From positions 88,595 to 152,594 of the forward strand of contig CBDBQB010000006.1 in assembly GCA_965209105.1 (NCBI GenBank): 64,000 nucleotides of DNA, written 5' to 3'. The position numbers and the translations under genes were made by a program. The stretch comes from JAAELZ01 sp965209105. Its GTDB lineage: Bacteria > Pseudomonadota > Gammaproteobacteria > Arenicellales > Poriferihabitantaceae. Shown here one piece after another: positions 34,040 to 44,224 of this stretch. The stretch's first letter is position 1. Every line of letters begins with the position of its first letter. Below the pieces are notes generated by a model. It was given only the letters and a program-made list of their open reading frames with translations, searched no databases and was not told where the DNA came from.

Positions 34040-35317
34040 ATGAATCCCGCTTGGCTTATCTTGCTGTTACCGATTGCGGCAGCATCGGGTTGGTGGTTCG
34101 CTTTAAGAAAGAATAAAGACGAGGCACAAGAATCGCTTGATTTTAATCAATCCTGTTTGCAGGGCATCAATCAACTGTTAAACACTGGCGATGATGAGGC
34201 TTTGACTGAATTCCTCAATACAATGGATCAACAGCCGAGATCAGTCGAACTGCAAATCGTGTTGGGGAACTTGTGCCGCCGCAAGGGTGAATACGAGCGC
34301 GCCAGTCTTATTCATCAGGCGATATTGAATAATAGTTCACACACTCCCGAGGTACGAGAGTCAGCACGATTTGAGCTTGCCCAAGATTATCAGGCAGCGG
34401 GCTGGTTGGATCGTGCCGAAAGTTTGTACGTCGATTTACTGAATAGTCCCAAGCATCAGCGCGATACAGCTGAAAATTTACTACGGATTTATCAGCAAGA
34501 AAACGATTGGGAAAATGCCATACAGATGGCAAATTATCTCGGTAAGCTAGGCTTGTCGTCGGCTAAGTTATCTGAGCAGCTCGCGCATTTATATTGCGAG
34601 CAGTGCGAACAACATATGAAAGCGGGTCGATTTCCCGATGCGGAAAAATTTTTGCGGCAAGCAGAGAAAGCAGATCCTGCCAACCCGCGGGTGGTCATCC
34701 TCGATGGTCGAATTTCAACGTTTAAAGGCGATCACGCAAAAGCGATTTCAGCATGGAATAGATTATTGCTGCTTAATCCCGGTTATATCGGCGTAGCCAT
34801 GTCACATATTCAAGATAGTTTTCAGCTTATTCGTGACCGACGCGCGTATCTCAAATTTTTGAAACAAGCGCTGAAAGCCAATGAAGACCCTGCTGTCATG
34901 TCGGCACTGCTAGAGACCCTTAAAACAGCACAGTCGCAAAGCCCGGGGAAATTTTTAGTTCAATATTTGAAAGACAAGCCAAACATCGAAGGCTTGAAGC
35001 AAATCCTACTCAATTGGCAGGAGCTTCCAACCGAAATTAGCCACCAAGAATTATTGTTTTTGGTCGAGAGCATGACTGATTTGTCGAGCGGAGAATCACC
35101 TTATCAATGCGCCGAATGTGGCTTTAAAGCGGTTAGTTTTGATTGGTCATGTCCGGGTTGCCACCAGTGGGGTTCGTATCACCGAAACCAGCAGGGTTCA
35201 TCGCTTAAGCCTCGCCAGCATGGCGTCAAGGGTGTTGAGCTTGAGCCGGTTCCTGAGGATCGTCAGATGCAGCGTCAATCGGATTGGTTGCCCACAAAAA
35301 CAGATCTCGGTCCATAA
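34040..35317 (+). CDS. lapB: LPS assembly protein B (LapB/YciM), TPR and rubredoxin-like zinc domain
   Basis: This 425-residue protein has an N-terminal membrane anchor (4-22), TPR repeats through about residue 340, and a rubredoxin-like metal site with Cys357, 360, 371 and 374 (YQCAECGF ... WSCPGCHQWGS). LapB adjusts LpxC proteolysis through FtsH. About 45 residues follow the zinc site, longer than the E. coli protein. It follows lapA by 17 nt. Confidence 0.94.
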   Translation: MNPAWLILLLPIAAASGWWFALRKNKDEAQESLDFNQSCLQGINQLLNTGDDEALTEFLNTMDQQPRSVELQIVLGNLCRRKGEYERASLIHQAILNNSSHTPEVRESARFELAQDYQAAGWLDRAESLYVDLLNSPKHQRDTAENLLRIYQQENDWENAIQMANYLGKLGLSSAKLSEQLAHLYCEQCEQHMKAGRFPDAEKFLRQAEKADPANPRVVILDGRISTFKGDHAKAISAWNRLLLLNPGYIGVAMSHIQDSFQLIRDRRAYLKFLKQALKANEDPAVMSALLETLKTAQSQSPGKFLVQYLKDKPNIEGLKQILLNWQELPTEISHQELLFLVESMTDLSSGESPYQCAECGFKAVSFDWSCPGCHQWGSYHRNQQGSSLKPRQHGVKGVELEPVPEDRQMQRQSDWLPTKTDLGP

Positions 35318-35421
35318 AGCATAAGGGATGCTAATTCCGTCTATTATTCTGTGTCTTAAGTGAATTAATTCGACTAAATCGGATAAACTCCCACGCTTAA
35401 ATAATCGCGTACTTTATCCCC

Positions 35422-36747
35422 ATGAAAATCACCGTTATCGGTACCGGCTACGTCGGTCTAGTCAGTGGCACCTGCCTCGCAGAAATGGGGCACCACGTCG
35501 TGTGCGTGGATAACGACCATGGAAAAGTTGAACGGCTTAAACAAGGCGAGATACCGATTTACGAGTATGGCCTGGAAGGCATGGTGGTCGACAATCTCAA
35601 GCAAAATCGACTCGCCTTTACAACGGATATCAATGAAGGGGTGGATCATGGGGAAATCATTTTTATTGCGGTGGGTACGCCCCCAGACGAGGACGGCTCT
35701 GCAGATTTACAATACGTACTGTCCGTTGCCGAATCGATTGGGCGGCACATGGATGAATATCGTCTCGTCGTCACCAAGTCAACCGTGCCGGTGGGTACCG
35801 CAGAAAAAGTTCGCCATGTGCTGAAAAAAGCGCTTGATGCGCGTGGAGTCGCCATTGATTTTAGCGTTGCTTCTAATCCAGAGTTTTTAAAAGAGGGCGC
35901 GGCGGTTGAAGATTTTATGAAACCTGATCGCATCGTAATTGGCACAGACGACGATCGTTCCGCGGACTTATTGAAAAAATTATACGCGCCATTTAATCGG
36001 AACCACGAACGTGTCATTTATATGGATATCCCGTCGGCGGAGCTGACTAAATATGCGGCCAACTCGATGCTCGCGACTAAAATTTCCTTTATGAATGAAA
36101 TGGCGAATTTGGCCGAAATATTGGGCGCAGATATCGAGTCGGTGCGACGAGGTATTGGCTCAGATCCACGCATTGGTTATCATTTTATATACCCGGGTTG
36201 CGGCTATGGCGGCTCATGTTTCCCTAAGGATGTTCAAGCGCTCGCAAAAACGGCTGCCAGTGAAGGCTATGAGATGCGTTTGCTCAATGCGGTTGAGGCC
36301 GTGAACGACGACCAGAAGCGCAAGCCGGTTGAAAAATTGCTTAAAGAGTTGGGCGATGATTTGAGTGGCAAGACCATCGCATTGTGGGGGCTTGCGTTTA
36401 AACCTGATACCGACGATATGCGCCAAGCGCCAAGCCAGGTGGTGATTCAGGAATTGATTGCGCGGGGCGCCAAGGTCAAGGCCTTTGATCCGGTGGCGTA
36501 TGAAGAAGCCGAACGAATATTCAAAGGTGAGACGAGTTTGATCATCGAACATGAGGATCCGTATGCGGTGTTGGCGAATGCCGATGCCTTGGTGGTCGTG
36601 ACGGAGTGGAAGATGTTTCGCGGTGTACAACTTGGAAGGGTAAAAGAGGCGCTAAAGGGGGACATCATTATCGACGGACGTAATATTTTTAATCCTAAAA
36701 CAGTGCGTGAACACGGCTTGATTTATCATGGTATTGGACGAGCATAG
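35422..36747 (+). CDS. ugd: UDP-glucose 6-dehydrogenase
   Basis: This 441-residue protein starts with the NAD-binding motif ITVIGTGYVGLVSGTCLAEM, has NPEFLKEGAAVEDF, and the catalytic cysteine in GYGGSCFPKDVQAL. It oxidises UDP-glucose to UDP-glucuronate for surface polysaccharide. The gene for the heptose kinase overlaps its end by 20 nt. Confidence 0.95.
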   Translation: MKITVIGTGYVGLVSGTCLAEMGHHVVCVDNDHGKVERLKQGEIPIYEYGLEGMVVDNLKQNRLAFTTDINEGVDHGEIIFIAVGTPPDEDGSADLQYVLSVAESIGRHMDEYRLVVTKSTVPVGTAEKVRHVLKKALDARGVAIDFSVASNPEFLKEGAAVEDFMKPDRIVIGTDDDRSADLLKKLYAPFNRNHERVIYMDIPSAELTKYAANSMLATKISFMNEMANLAEILGADIESVRRGIGSDPRIGYHFIYPGCGYGGSCFPKDVQALAKTAASEGYEMRLLNAVEAVNDDQKRKPVEKLLKELGDDLSGKTIALWGLAFKPDTDDMRQAPSQVVIQELIARGAKVKAFDPVAYEEAERIFKGETSLIIEHEDPYAVLANADALVVVTEWKMFRGVQLGRVKEALKGDIIIDGRNIFNPKTVREHGLIYHGIGRA

Positions 36748-37684
36748 TCTCAAGCAGCTCGCCCAAGCGCGAGTATTGATCGTCGGCGACAGTATGCTCG
36801 ATCGCTATTGGACGGGCGAGGTTACCCGAATTTCACCCGAGGCGCCCGTGCCAGTGGTGTCTGTGACTCAAGAAGAAGTGCGATTGGGCGGGGCTGCGAA
36901 TGTTGCAATGAATATTGCGAGTATGAACGCAAAGCCTATTTTATTATCAGTGGTGGGGGATGATGAAGCAGGTCGAACTTTAGCGGAAATGCTCAGCGAT
37001 TCCAGCATTGAATCGTGTTTACAAACCGATGATTTATTGCAAACCACGGTCAAACTTCGGCTTATGTCGAGAAACCAACAAATGGTTCGTGCAGACTTTG
37101 AGTCTACGCCCTCGGCAGCCGTGTTGGATGCTTGTTTGGCATCTTTTCAGTCTGAGCTTGCTAAAGTGGATGTTGTCTTGGTCTCTGATTATGGCAAGGG
37201 CGGAACTCGAAATATCACTGCGATGATTGCGCAAGCGCGAGCTAAAAATGTAGCTGTTTATGTCGACCCGAAAGGCTCGGATTACGCCGCGTATCGGGGA
37301 GCCAGTATGATCACCCCAAATCTGGCAGAATTTCAGCAGGTAGTGGGGCAGGTTTATGAGCTTGATGAGATTCAAGCAGCGGCGAAAAAATTAATGAATG
37401 AACTGGACTTACAGGCATGTCTGGTTACGCTAAGCGAACGCGGCATGTTACTTTGTCGTCGTGATGCAACGCCGATTCATCAGCCGACTCGGGCCCGAGA
37501 AGTGTATGACGTGACAGGTGCAGGCGATACCGTTATCGCGATGATGGCGCTGGCCCATGCCGCCCATTATGAAGATGATCAAGCGCTTGTTTTGGCAACC
37601 CATGCGGCAGGGGTGGTGGTGAGTAAGTCAGGAACCGCAGCAGCACAAATCGACGAAGTTTTGAGCAGCATGAGGAGAACTTGA
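36728..37684 (+). CDS. D-glycero-beta-D-manno-heptose-7-phosphate kinase (HldE kinase domain only)
   Basis: This 318-residue PfkB-type kinase has VGDSMLDRYWTGEVTRISPEAPVPV at its start region, RLGGAANVAMNI, and the catalytic GAGDT at 264-268. The residues match the N-terminal half of HldE (RfaE). The nucleotidyltransferase half is absent, so that step needs a separate gene not seen here. hldD follows by one base, supporting the heptose role. Confidence 0.9.
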   Translation: MVLDEHSLKQLAQARVLIVGDSMLDRYWTGEVTRISPEAPVPVVSVTQEEVRLGGAANVAMNIASMNAKPILLSVVGDDEAGRTLAEMLSDSSIESCLQTDDLLQTTVKLRLMSRNQQMVRADFESTPSAAVLDACLASFQSELAKVDVVLVSDYGKGGTRNITAMIAQARAKNVAVYVDPKGSDYAAYRGASMITPNLAEFQQVVGQVYELDEIQAAAKKLMNELDLQACLVTLSERGMLLCRRDATPIHQPTRAREVYDVTGAGDTVIAMMALAHAAHYEDDQALVLATHAAGVVVSKSGTAAAQIDEVLSSMRRT

Positions 37685-37685
37685 G

Positions 37686-38696
37686 ATGCTAGTGGTCACC
37701 GGTGCAGCCGGATTTATCGGCGCGAATATAGTCAAGGGTTTGAACGAATCCGGGCGTAAAGATATTCTGGGGGTGGATGATCTGAGCGAAGCTGATAAGA
37801 TTAAAAACCTCGCGGATTGTGTGGTCGCGGATTATATGGATAAGGCAGAATTTAAGGACAAGACAGATGGAGGTCAATTAGACGGCAAGTTCGAGGCGAT
37901 TTTTCACGAGGGTGCATGTTCGGATACGATGGCCAGTGATGGTCGCTATGTGATGCAGAATAACTACCAATATACGCGGGATCTGTATGCCTATTGTCGG
38001 CGCAATAAAACCCAGTATATTTACGCTTCATCGGCCTCGGTTTACGGTGCTGGGCAAGTGTTTAAAGAGGCGGCCGAGCACGAAGCGCCATTAAACGCCT
38101 ACGCGTACTCAAAATTTGCCTTTGACCACCATCTCCGGCAGTACCCCGCAGAAGATTTTCAAGCGGTGGGCTTGAGATATTTCAATGTGTACGGGCCGCG
38201 CGAACAGCACAAGGGCCGGATGGCCTCGGTCGCCTATCATTTTTTTAATCAGTATCTTGAGAACGGCAAGCTGCAGTTATTTGAAGGTTCAGATGGTTAC
38301 GATCCGGGTGAGCAGCGCCGTGATTTCATCTCTGTCGAGGACGTGGTAAAGGTCAACCTGTATTTGCTCAATAATCCAACCGTGACGAACTGTTTTTTAA
38401 ACGTTGGAACGGGGCGATGCCGTAGTTTCAATGATGTTGCGATGGCGGTGATCAATACCTTGCACGAGATCGAGGGGAAACCAGCCCTTAGTTATGTCGA
38501 TGCGGTTGCCAAGGGGAACTTGAGTTATATTCCGATGCCAGAGGCTTTGCGCGGTAAATATCAGAGTTATACGGAAGCAGATATTAGTGCTTTACGCGCG
38601 GCGGGCTTTACGCAAAAGTTTGACGATGTGGACGTGGGTGTCGCACGCTATGTGCGTGCGATGTGGGCACAATATCAATCTGCACAATCACAATAG
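37686..38696 (+). CDS. hldD: ADP-L-glycero-D-manno-heptose 6-epimerase
   Basis: This 336-residue short-chain dehydrogenase has TGAAGFIGANIVKGLN at the N-terminus, Ser-Ala-Ser near 115-118, the catalytic Tyr139-x3-Lys143 pair (YAYSK), and FNVYGPREQHKGRMASV, typical of HldD. It converts the ADP-heptose used for LPS inner core. The gene follows the heptose kinase in one transcription unit. Confidence 0.94.
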   Translation: MLVVTGAAGFIGANIVKGLNESGRKDILGVDDLSEADKIKNLADCVVADYMDKAEFKDKTDGGQLDGKFEAIFHEGACSDTMASDGRYVMQNNYQYTRDLYAYCRRNKTQYIYASSASVYGAGQVFKEAAEHEAPLNAYAYSKFAFDHHLRQYPAEDFQAVGLRYFNVYGPREQHKGRMASVAYHFFNQYLENGKLQLFEGSDGYDPGEQRRDFISVEDVVKVNLYLLNNPTVTNCFLNVGTGRCRSFNDVAMAVINTLHEIEGKPALSYVDAVAKGNLSYIPMPEALRGKYQSYTEADISALRAAGFTQKFDDVDVGVARYVRAMWAQYQSAQSQ

Positions 38697-38709
38697 AGTA
38701 GAGTACACA

Positions 38710-39789
38710 GTGAATAATACAGTCTTAGTCACCGGCGCGGCCGGGTTTATTGGGTCGGCCGTGGCGCGACATATACTCGGTGAACATGACGATACCGTTG
38801 TGAATATTGATTGCCTGACCTATGCGGGCAATGCGGCGACCTTTGAAAATGAGATCAGCAATGATCGCTATCACTTTGAAAAGGTTGATATTCGCTATCG
38901 AGATGCGATTGATGCGCTGTTCGAGAAGTATCAGCCTCGTGCCATCATGCACTTGGCCGCCGAATCACATGTTGACCGCTCTATTGATGGGCCGAAGGAC
39001 TTTATCGATACCAATATTGTCGGCACCTACAACTTATTGGAAGCGGCAAGACATTACTACAGCGATTTAAATCCTGAAGATCAGGCGCGGTTTTGCTTTC
39101 ATCACGTCTCGACGGATGAAGTATTCGGCAGTTTGGGCGATGAAGGGCTGTTTACCGAAAGCTCGCCCTACGAACCGAGCTCTCCTTACTCGGCCAGCAA
39201 AGCAGCATCGGATCACTTGGTCCGCGCATGGTTCGAGACATTTGATCTTCCCGTGGTGCTGTCAAATTGCTCAAATAATTACGGCCCTTATCAATATCCA
39301 GAGAAGTTAATTCCGGTGATTATTTCTAAAGTGCTCAATCGCGAGGCGATTCCTGTCTATGGGAGTGGTCAGAATGTACGGGACTGGTTGTATGTTGACG
39401 ATCACGCCAGTGCCTTAGTGCACATCATGAATACGGGCGCGAAGGGGCGTAGCTATAATGTAGGCGGCAATGAGGAACGCAATAATATTGAGGTGGTCAA
39501 GGCGGTGTGCGCCTTATTGGATGAGATTTGTCCGGCGCATGATGGCACTGCCCATGAGCAGTTAATTGAACATGTTAAGGATCGGCCGGGGCACGATCAT
39601 CGCTATGCGATTGATGCCACGCGAATAAAACAAGAGCTCGGTTGGCAGCCCAAAGAAACCTTCGATTCGGGCATGCGTAAAACCGTGCAGTGGTATTTAG
39701 ATAATCAGGCTTGGGCGAATACGGTGGTGGAAGATAATTATGCGGGTGAACGTTTGGGAACCATTCAAAGCACAGGACAAGCTTCATGA
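38710..39789 (+). CDS. rmlB: dTDP-glucose 4,6-dehydratase
   Basis: From GTG 38710 the protein (359 residues) begins NNTVLVTGAAGFIGSAVAR. It has HLAAESHVDRSI, STDEVFGSLG and the YSASKAASDHLVRAW catalytic pair. It makes dTDP-4-keto-6-deoxyglucose. The frame is open upstream into hldD, but the GTG is favoured because it gives the family N-terminus. It overlaps rmlA by 4 nt. Confidence 0.95.
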   Translation: MNNTVLVTGAAGFIGSAVARHILGEHDDTVVNIDCLTYAGNAATFENEISNDRYHFEKVDIRYRDAIDALFEKYQPRAIMHLAAESHVDRSIDGPKDFIDTNIVGTYNLLEAARHYYSDLNPEDQARFCFHHVSTDEVFGSLGDEGLFTESSPYEPSSPYSASKAASDHLVRAWFETFDLPVVLSNCSNNYGPYQYPEKLIPVIISKVLNREAIPVYGSGQNVRDWLYVDDHASALVHIMNTGAKGRSYNVGGNEERNNIEVVKAVCALLDEICPAHDGTAHEQLIEHVKDRPGHDHRYAIDATRIKQELGWQPKETFDSGMRKTVQWYLDNQAWANTVVEDNYAGERLGTIQSTGQAS

Positions 39790-40658
39790 GAGGCATCATT
39801 CTAGCGGGTGGATCAGGGACGCGCTTATACCCCATTACCAAGGGTGTTTCAAAGCAGCTACTCCCGGTTTACGATAAACCGATGATTTACTATCCGCTGT
39901 CGGTATTGATGCTGGCGGGGATCAAAGATATTTTGGTGATCTCAACGCCTGAAGACACACCGCGTTTTCGCCAATTGTTGGGCGATGGTGCTCAGTGGGG
40001 GATTAACCTTTCCTATGCGATTCAACCGTCTCCCGACGGCCTTGCGCAGGCATTTATCATCGGCTCGGAATTTGTCGGCAACAATAAATCAGCCTTGGTG
40101 TTAGGCGATAATATTTTTTATGGCCATCAGCTTACCGAAAGTCTGCAAAATGCGAGCCAGCTAAAGAGCGGTGCAAAGGTGTTTGCCTATCAAGTGCATG
40201 ATCCAGAGCGCTATGGCGTGGTTGCCTTCGATAAAAATGGTAAAGCCTATGACCTAGAGGAAAAGCCCGAGAAACCTAAATCAGATTTCGCCGTGACGGG
40301 TTTATATTTTTACGATGAAACGGTGGTTGAACGTGCAAAAGGCTTGCAACCCTCATCGAGAGGGGAGCTGGAAATAACGGATTTAAATCGTTTGTATCTA
40401 GATGATGACAAGCTCAGTGTAGAACGTTTAGGCCGAGGCACAGCGTGGCTAGACACTGGCACCTATGATTCTTTACTGGAAGCCTCAAATTTTATTTCAA
40501 CGATTGAAAATCGTCAGGGCTTGAAGGTGAGCTGTCCCGAAGAAATCGCTTGGCGTATGGGCTATATAAACGACGAAAAATTGGCTGAGTTAGCCCATGA
40601 GCTTGCGAAAAACTCCTACGGCCAATATTTGTATCGCCTATTAAAAACCAGCGCATAA
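39786..40658 (+). CDS. rmlA: Glucose-1-phosphate thymidylyltransferase
   Basis: This 290-residue protein starts ILAGGSGTRLYPITKGVSKQ, has YDKPMIYYPLSVLMLAGI, LGDNIFYGH and RGTAWLDTGTYDSL. It makes dTDP-glucose for RmlB. rmlC and rmlD do not follow, so the final dTDP-sugar may not be rhamnose, or the other genes lie elsewhere. Confidence 0.95.
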   Translation: MRGIILAGGSGTRLYPITKGVSKQLLPVYDKPMIYYPLSVLMLAGIKDILVISTPEDTPRFRQLLGDGAQWGINLSYAIQPSPDGLAQAFIIGSEFVGNNKSALVLGDNIFYGHQLTESLQNASQLKSGAKVFAYQVHDPERYGVVAFDKNGKAYDLEEKPEKPKSDFAVTGLYFYDETVVERAKGLQPSSRGELEITDLNRLYLDDDKLSVERLGRGTAWLDTGTYDSLLEASNFISTIENRQGLKVSCPEEIAWRMGYINDEKLAELAHELAKNSYGQYLYRLLKTSA

Positions 40659-40660
40659 GG

Positions 40661-41494
40661 ATGAGCTCGCCGAACCGTCAATCGCATCGAGCAGGATTGA
40701 TTGATGTATTTAGGCCACTGTATGATCATTTTCAGCTGATTGTCCAGCTGAGTAAACGCGGCATCGAAAGCCGCTATCGCGGTTCAGTGCTTGGAATGCT
40801 GTGGTCCTTGTTAACGCCCTTATTGATGTTGTTGGTTTACAGCTTTGTATTTAGCGTAGTGTTTAAGGCAAAGTGGAACCACCCAGGGGCGGAAGACGCT
40901 AATTTCGGGGTAATCTTGTTTTCTGGCATGATTATCCACGCTTTATTCTCGGAACCGATGGTGCTGTCGACCAGTTCAATAATAGGCAATGCGCAGTATG
41001 TTAAAAAAGTCGTGTTTCCGCTAGAGATTATGGCGTGGTCGACGGTTGCAGTGGCTGGGTTTCAAGCCCTGATCAGTTTTCTTATCTTGATCGTTTTTAT
41101 GTTGATCAGCGGGATGACGATTCATCCAACTTTATTATTATTTCCAGTGATCGTGTTGCCGATGGTGTTGTTTGCGGTGGGCTTGGGATGGTTATTGTCC
41201 GGGCTAACGGTCTTTGTGCGAGATATTGCCCAATTGGTTGGCATTGTTTCCACTATATTATTGTTTATCAGTCCTGTTTTTTACACAGTTGATCGCCTGC
41301 CCGGATTATGGCAAAAACTCATCTATCTCAATCCAATCAGTTTTATTGTCGATCAGATGCGTCGAATCTCGATTTACGGCCTAATGCCGGATTGGGCAGG
41401 CTTGGCGGTGTATAGCGTTGTTGCACTGTTGCTCGCTTGGATAGGGCTTTCAGTCTTCCAGCGCTTACGTCGCGGCTTTGCTGACGTACTTTAG
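40661..41494 (+). CDS. wzm: Polysaccharide ABC exporter permease (Wzm type)
   Basis: This 277-residue protein has an ABC-2 type membrane domain with six segments and the N-terminal interface motif ESRYRGSVLGMLWSLLTPL. LNPISFIVDQMR near the C-terminus is typical of O-antigen and teichoic acid exporters. It pairs with the ATPase encoded 5 nt downstream. Confidence 0.92.
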   Translation: MSSPNRQSHRAGLIDVFRPLYDHFQLIVQLSKRGIESRYRGSVLGMLWSLLTPLLMLLVYSFVFSVVFKAKWNHPGAEDANFGVILFSGMIIHALFSEPMVLSTSSIIGNAQYVKKVVFPLEIMAWSTVAVAGFQALISFLILIVFMLISGMTIHPTLLLFPVIVLPMVLFAVGLGWLLSGLTVFVRDIAQLVGIVSTILLFISPVFYTVDRLPGLWQKLIYLNPISFIVDQMRRISIYGLMPDWAGLAVYSVVALLLAWIGLSVFQRLRRGFADVL

Positions 41495-41499
41495 GACAG

Positions 41500-42849
41500 A
41501 TGGACACCCAAGCAAAACAAATCGCAATAAAGGTCAGTGGTTTAGCGAAATGCTACCATTTGTACGACAAACCATTATCGCGAGTGATGGACTTAATATT
41601 ACCCGGGCCTGCGAAAAGGCATCAGCCGTTTTGGGCTTTAAAGGATGCAAGTTTTGAGATAGAAGCAGGTCAGACGGTCGGCATTATTGGGCGTAACGGG
41701 TCGGGTAAATCAACCCTACTGGAATTGATCTGCGATACCTTATCGCCCACCGCGGGTAAGATTGAAATTAAGGGGCGAATCGCAGCACTACTCGAACTCG
41801 GCGCAGGATTTAACCCTGAGTTTACAGGCCGGGAAAATGTCTATATGAACGCCGCGATTATGGGTATCGATCGCGCCGTTATCGAAGATAAATTCGATGA
41901 AATTGAAGCCTTTGCCAATATCGGCGAATATATCAATCATCCGGTGAAAACGTATTCTAGCGGTATGTTTGTTCGCTTGGCTTTCGCGACCTCGATTCAC
42001 ATGGATCCTGATATTCTGATCGTTGATGAGGCCTTGGCTGTGGGTGATATTCGATTTCAACGAAAATGCTTCCGCGAATTTGAACGCTTTAAGCGCGAAG
42101 GCAAAACGATACTGTTTGTCACCCATGCAGTTGAGTTGGTCCGCAGTTATTGCGATAGTGCAATTTTTCTGCATCAAGGTGAGATTAGACGCCAAGGGAA
42201 GCCAAGAGATGTGGTGCACGATTATCTTGAACTACTATTTGGCACGGAGGACGAATCCTCGCGCCTCGGTGACGCTGGATCTGGTGAGTTAGTGCCAGCG
42301 GTCAACCCAGCGCTTGGCGCTTTGGAGGATGCACTGCCGCTCAATAGTGATCCTAAGATTGATGGGGCTAAAGGTCGACGCAGTTACAATGCTTCGGAAT
42401 ACCGATGGGGTGAACAACAGGCACAAATCATCGACTATTTACTTGAGTCCGGGGGGGTGAAAGACCCTATTGTTGTCCAGCAGGGTGATCAACTAAAAAT
42501 CACCATGCGCGTGTATTTTTATCAGGCTCTAAATGAGTTGATATTTGGCGTTACCATCAAAACCTTGGAGGGCACAACGGTTTATGGCGCCAATACGCGT
42601 GAGCGAAATATAGTTTTACAAGATCGAAAGGCAGGTGAATCCGTAGACATCAGTTTCGTGCTGGATAATCATTTAGTACAAGGCAGCTATTTTGTATCAC
42701 TCGGCGTTGCTCAACTTCACGATGCAGTTGATAATCTGGCAATAGACAGACGCTACGATTTATTTTCCATCGCAGTCGATGGGGTGCAGCCTGATTTTGG
42801 ACTAGCGAATCTGAATATGCGCTTTGAGGAAGAAACGGTTGGCGACTGA
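41500..42849 (+). CDS. wzt: Polysaccharide ABC exporter ATPase with C-terminal Wzt domain
   Basis: This 449-residue protein has an ABC domain in the first 250 residues (Walker A GRNGSGKST, signature YSSGMFVRLAFA, Walker B ILIVDEALAVGD) and a beta-rich C-terminal domain of the Wzt_C type after about residue 290. In O-antigen systems that domain recognises the capped end of the glycan. The cap may be made by a nearby enzyme, such as the glycosyltransferase that overlaps its 3' end. Confidence 0.92.
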   Translation: MDTQAKQIAIKVSGLAKCYHLYDKPLSRVMDLILPGPAKRHQPFWALKDASFEIEAGQTVGIIGRNGSGKSTLLELICDTLSPTAGKIEIKGRIAALLELGAGFNPEFTGRENVYMNAAIMGIDRAVIEDKFDEIEAFANIGEYINHPVKTYSSGMFVRLAFATSIHMDPDILIVDEALAVGDIRFQRKCFREFERFKREGKTILFVTHAVELVRSYCDSAIFLHQGEIRRQGKPRDVVHDYLELLFGTEDESSRLGDAGSGELVPAVNPALGALEDALPLNSDPKIDGAKGRRSYNASEYRWGEQQAQIIDYLLESGGVKDPIVVQQGDQLKITMRVYFYQALNELIFGVTIKTLEGTTVYGANTRERNIVLQDRKAGESVDISFVLDNHLVQGSYFVSLGVAQLHDAVDNLAIDRRYDLFSIAVDGVQPDFGLANLNMRFEEETVGD

Positions 42850-44224
42850 GCCTCTGCTGACGCTTGATCAACCGTGGCCAACGCAACTTGCGATTGGAAA
42901 AGGTCAGTTTCAATTCATCTATGGGGCCATCACGTGGGCGGATCATCGCATTGCCTCGCTTAGTCTTGTACAGCCTGACGGTGCTGAGTATTTGTTGGAG
43001 GTATTTCCAGGCGCGAACGACAGTGAATTACGCTTTGTGCTTCGTCTTGCATGGATAGCAGACGATGCAGGAAAACATGTTCAAGTTAGTTTGAGTATTT
43101 GCGACGCTGTCAAAACCGCCGCGGTGATTATGCTTGGCGAAACCGAACTGGTCGCTGAAAATCATCCATTGCTTAAGCTGGGCGCGGTGCAGGCAATCGG
43201 TGATGAACCGCTGGTGGCGATATGCATGGCGACCTACGCACCCAAGCCAGATTCGTTCTTTCGGCAACTCGAGTCAATTATTTGTCAAAGCCACGAGAAT
43301 TGGGTGTTGCTGATTGTTGATGATGCCTCGCCCGAAGTCGATTGGACAACGCTGGAAACGCTTAGATCGAGTGATCCGCGCAGAATACATCTTTTTAAGC
43401 ACCGAGATAATCTCGGTTTCTATAATAATTTTGAGCGTGCTTTGTCATACGTCCCTGAGAACGCAGACTTCATTGCTTTTGCCGATCAAGACGATATCTG
43501 GTATCCCGATAAATTGCAAAAATTGATCAGCAAGCTCCAGCAGGAGCATGCAGTTCTAGCCTATAGTGATATGCGGGTCGTGCATGAATCAGGTGAGGTA
43601 CTGAGCGATACCTATTGGCAGGGGCGTAAAAACGAATACCGGGATTTTGACACGCTATTGATGGCTAATACCGTAACCGGTGCGGCGAGTGTGTTTGAAC
43701 GCGAGTTGCTCGATACGCTATTACCCTTTCCCAAACGTATTGGGGATGCCTTTCACGACCATTGGCTGGCATGTACTGCCTTGACTGTGGGCAAAATCGC
43801 CTATGTCAATACACCGCTATATGATTACATTCAATACGGTGATTCGGTCATTGGCCATTGCGATTTCACGCGCTGGACTTTCATGCAAAGAATAAAAAGT
43901 ATGGGGAGTATTGCATTTAAATTGCTCAAACCCAAGCAAGCGAAGGCTTGGCTGGGGCAAAAAATAGGCGGCGGCTTGGCGATATATCAAGGAGAGTGCC
44001 TGCGCTTACAGACGATGGCGAACACCCTGAAAATGCGTTTACCCAGTCAAGCGCATTTATCTACCTTAAATATAATGAACGGCGGCTGGGGTTCAAGTTT
44101 CAAGCTACTCAAGTTACATTTGAAAATCTTATTCAGTGGTCGAACGACAGACGATGCTGAGTTTCGACTGGCGATGGGTTTTGCCGCGCGCGAGTTGGAA
44201 AAAAGGCGTCAAAAGATCAGGTGA
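42839..44224 (+). CDS. Glycosyltransferase family 2 protein
   Basis: After about 120 residues of unassigned sequence there is a GT-A domain: VAICMATYAPKPDSFFRQL, LLIVDDASP and FADQDDIWYPDKL, the last holding the metal-binding DxD-type site. The protein is about 460 residues. The start is uncertain: TTG 42839 or TTG 42824 are in frame and both overlap the wzt end. The N-terminal region could bind the exporter or glycan. Its sugar donor cannot be told from sequence. Confidence 0.85.
   Translation: MATEPLLTLDQPWPTQLAIGKGQFQFIYGAITWADHRIASLSLVQPDGAEYLLEVFPGANDSELRFVLRLAWIADDAGKHVQVSLSICDAVKTAAVIMLGETELVAENHPLLKLGAVQAIGDEPLVAICMATYAPKPDSFFRQLESIICQSHENWVLLIVDDASPEVDWTTLETLRSSDPRRIHLFKHRDNLGFYNNFERALSYVPENADFIAFADQDDIWYPDKLQKLISKLQQEHAVLAYSDMRVVHESGEVLSDTYWQGRKNEYRDFDTLLMANTVTGAASVFERELLDTLLPFPKRIGDAFHDHWLACTALTVGKIAYVNTPLYDYIQYGDSVIGHCDFTRWTFMQRIKSMGSIAFKLLKPKQAKAWLGQKIGGGLAIYQGECLRLQTMANTLKMRLPSQAHLSTLNIMNGGWGSSFKLLKLHLKILFSGRTTDDAEFRLAMGFAARELEKRRQKIR

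Noticed and set aside
38587..38709. Extension of rmlB to an upstream start
   Set aside because: It overlaps hldD and adds residues before the conserved NAD-binding N-terminus.
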